Shown: positions 12,916 through 14,275 of the stretch, piece by piece
How the letters are laid out: the number at the start of each line of letters is the position of its first letter
How positions within the stretch are numbered: the stretch's first letter is position 1
DNA from: Oscillospiraceae bacterium
GTDB lineage: Bacteria > Bacillota > Clostridia > WRCU01
Reading direction: 5' to 3'
Assembly: GCA_009783805.1 (NCBI GenBank)
Contig: WRCU01000012.1
Coordinates: 1 to 14,275 of the forward strand
Length of the DNA stretch: 14,275 nt
Notes under the pieces: model-generated
What the model saw: only the letters and a program-made list of their open reading frames with translations
Databases searched by the model: none
Told to the model about the DNA's origin: nothing
Position numbers and translations under genes: made by a program

Positions 12916-14275
12916 CTAGTTCCTTTCCATCAGAATCTTGATCGGCTCGTACTTGGTTATCTTGCGCGTTGCGATCACCCCGGCCATGGACGTCAGCAAA
13001 AGAGCGACCGCGGCGATCTCGGCCAGTGTGCCCAGCCCGAGCGAGACGTCGAGCTCGCTCAGGGGCTCCGCCTCCACGCGCTGCTCCCCGCCCCCGATCC
13101 GCATGCCGCCCATGGACCGGACGGTCATCGGGCCGGCCGGCATGTTGTCGGCTATGGCCGCCTCAGCCTTCTCGGCCGCCTCCACCTGCTGCCGGAGCAT
13201 CACGTCGGTCACGGGCTGGGCGACCGCCGCCCCCACCCCCAACCCAAGGGCGAGGCAGAGCACGGTGACCGCCAACGTCTCCGCCCAGATGCCCAGCGTC
13301 ACCTTGGACCTCCTCATGCCCATCGCCCTAAGCACGCCTATCTCATACTTCCTCTCGCGCACGGCCATGGATGAGAGCAGGGCCAGGATCACGGCGCCGA
13401 ACCCTATGACCAAGGCGGCGAAAGCCACTGATATGCCCTTCAGGCTCTCGACCGGGCCCACCACCTTGTCGTAGTTCCCCGAGTCCGTGGTCACGTCGTA
13501 GATGGGGTTCAGGCCCTTCGCATACACCTCCGCGGCGTACTCCTCCAGCAGCCCGGGGTTCCGCAAAAAATACCTCGCGCCGACGCTGATCCCTATGGCG
13601 CCGTCGACCATCTTGCCCGCCATCGCGTCGAACGTCACTATTATCTCGTTCCGCCTGTTCGTGTAGGCGTTCTGCATGTAGCCGTCCGAGTATTCATCCG
13701 TCGCGTCCTTGTAGGTCCCCACTATCCTGAGCTCCCATTCCATCCCTACCTCGGCTATGCCTTCAGACGGGTCGGCGCCCGGCACCATCACCGAGGACGT
13801 CACAAAAATCGTGTCCCCCACGGCCAGGCCGCTGCTCTCGAGCAGGTCCGCGCTCACCATGCATTCGTCGTCCTCGGCAGGGAACGCCCCCTCGTCCAGC
13901 TCACGGAGCTTCCTCTCAAAGTCGCCGTACTGCCCCGCGATCAGCTTGAAGTAGTATTGGGTCCCCTGCGCCTCAGGCAGGTTCGGATCGCCCTGGCCCT
14001 CCCCCATGCCCGGCCTGCCGCCGGACCCCATCACCATGGGCCCGCCGCCGCCGCCCTTTTCCTCGTCGATCGCGGTGAGCGAGTCGCTGTTCGCGCGCGC
14101 CTCAGCCGTGTATATGGCCCCGCTCAGGAGGTCCGACTGGCCGAACCTTACGTAGTCGGCGGGCGCTATCTCCGGCCTGGATAGGTTCACCCGCCCGCCC
14201 TGGGAATTGGCGACCGCCTCATCCTGCAGCCTGCGCATGTTCGGTGAGAAGGTCACCTCGGACGAGAAGCGCTCC
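12916..14275 (-). CDS. FtsX/MacB-fold ABC exporter permease (N-terminus cut by right edge)
   Basis: About 452 residues are visible and the frame is open to position 14275, so the first membrane segment and the start lie outside. The visible part begins inside a large extracytoplasmic MacB-type domain. It continues to three C-terminal membrane segments at about visible residues 280-302, 328-352 and 410-436. Between the first two is the cytoplasmic FtsX signature RERKYEIGVLRAMGMRRSKV, which contacts the ATPase. The protein ends ITKYEPIKILMERN, the typical end P(I/A)xxL of this family. Two Gly/Met-rich stretches stand out, at visible residues 74-95 and in the loop before the last membrane segment. 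It pairs with the ATPase gene that follows at once. The substrate cannot be deduced. Confidence 0.92.
   Translation of the reverse strand, partial: ERFSSEVTFSPNMRRLQDEAVANSQGGRVNLSRPEIAPADYVRFGQSDLLSGAIYTAEARANSDSLTAIDEEKGGGGGPMVMGSGGRPGMGEGQGDPNLPEAQGTQYYFKLIAGQYGDFERKLRELDEGAFPAEDDECMVSADLLESSGLAVGDTIFVTSSVMVPGADPSEGIAEVGMEWELRIVGTYKDATDEYSDGYMQNAYTNRRNEIIVTFDAMAGKMVDGAIGISVGARYFLRNPGLLEEYAAEVYAKGLNPIYDVTTDSGNYDKVVGPVESLKGISVAFAALVIGFGAVILALLSSMAVRERKYEIGVLRAMGMRRSKVTLGIWAETLAVTVLCLALGLGVGAAVAQPVTDVMLRQQVEAAEKAEAAIADNMPAGPMTVRSMGGMRIGGGEQRVEAEPLSELDVSLGLGTLAEIAAVALLLTSMAGVIATRKITKYEPIKILMERN

Noticed and set aside
12310..13374. Open frame of 354 codons antisense to the exporter ATPase and permease
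   Set aside because: It spans the junction of two firmly identified genes on the other strand and is rich in His, Arg and Gly without domain signals.
1..14275. CRISPR array, insertion sequence, phage or integrative element
   Set aside because: There is no regularly spaced repeat, no transposase, integrase or phage gene, and no att-like duplication at the tRNA 3' end within the window. Base composition and codon use look even across the genes.

Overview
The window is a gene-dense, high-GC stretch of a bacterial chromosome. FtsEX, a PucR-type regulator, a stand-alone MsmX/UgpC-type sugar ATPase and an AraC-UROD pair together look most like an anaerobic member of the Bacillota (Clostridia or Christensenellales-like). 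This placement rests on gene content and is tentative. Codon use is unusual for a GC-rich genome: AGG is the favoured Arg codon and ATA the favoured Ile codon. The tRNA gene has no encoded CCA. I see no prophage, insertion sequence, CRISPR array, toxin or resistance island.

Left block (1-3199, minus strand). Transcription runs right to left from a promoter near 3243-3251: ugpC/msmX-type ATPase, a PucR/CdaR-type regulator, ftsE, then ftsX, which runs off the left edge. The last three genes overlap head to tail, so they are probably translationally coupled. FtsEX drives peptidoglycan hydrolases. Its link to a PucR regulator and a sugar-import ATPase suggests wall remodelling tied to nutrition (inference).

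Arginine block (3391-8220, plus strand). Two tandem 18-bp ARG boxes (3391-3408 and 3411-3428) overlap a promoter and precede argC-argB-argD-argF. A small GNAT acetyltransferase overlaps the argF end. This covers the path from N-acetylglutamate to citrulline, except the deacetylation step: argJ and argE are absent here. The NAG kinase carries the N-terminal and C-terminal marks of the arginine-inhibited hexameric type. The GNAT is a reasonable candidate for the missing N-acetylglutamate synthase.

Middle block (8180-10456, minus strand). A promoter at 10428-10456 with an overlapping direct repeat drives a uroporphyrinogen-decarboxylase-fold protein (not HemE) and an AraC-family regulator with a cupin domain. 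The AraC gene overlaps the GNAT gene tail to tail by 41 bp.

Right block (10492-14275). A TTGACA promoter precedes tRNA-Thr(CGU). A secreted or membrane-anchored polysaccharide deacetylase gene with PASTA-like and BIG2-like domains follows 51 bp later with no visible terminator between. It converges with, and overlaps by 11 bp, a MacB/LolCDE-type exporter unit on the minus strand (ATPase plus FtsX-fold permease). The permease is cut by the right edge.

The two non-coding stretches above 200 bp are 3200-3473 (divergent promoters, ARG boxes, a dyad) and 10375-10607 (divergent promoters, direct repeat, GC-rich tRNA leader). No stretch longer than 300 bases lacks a gene. I did not find a clearly new system. 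The best leads are the argJ-less arginine operon with its GNAT, the PASTA-BIG2-NodB architecture, the AraC-UROD pair and the PucR-FtsEX coupling.
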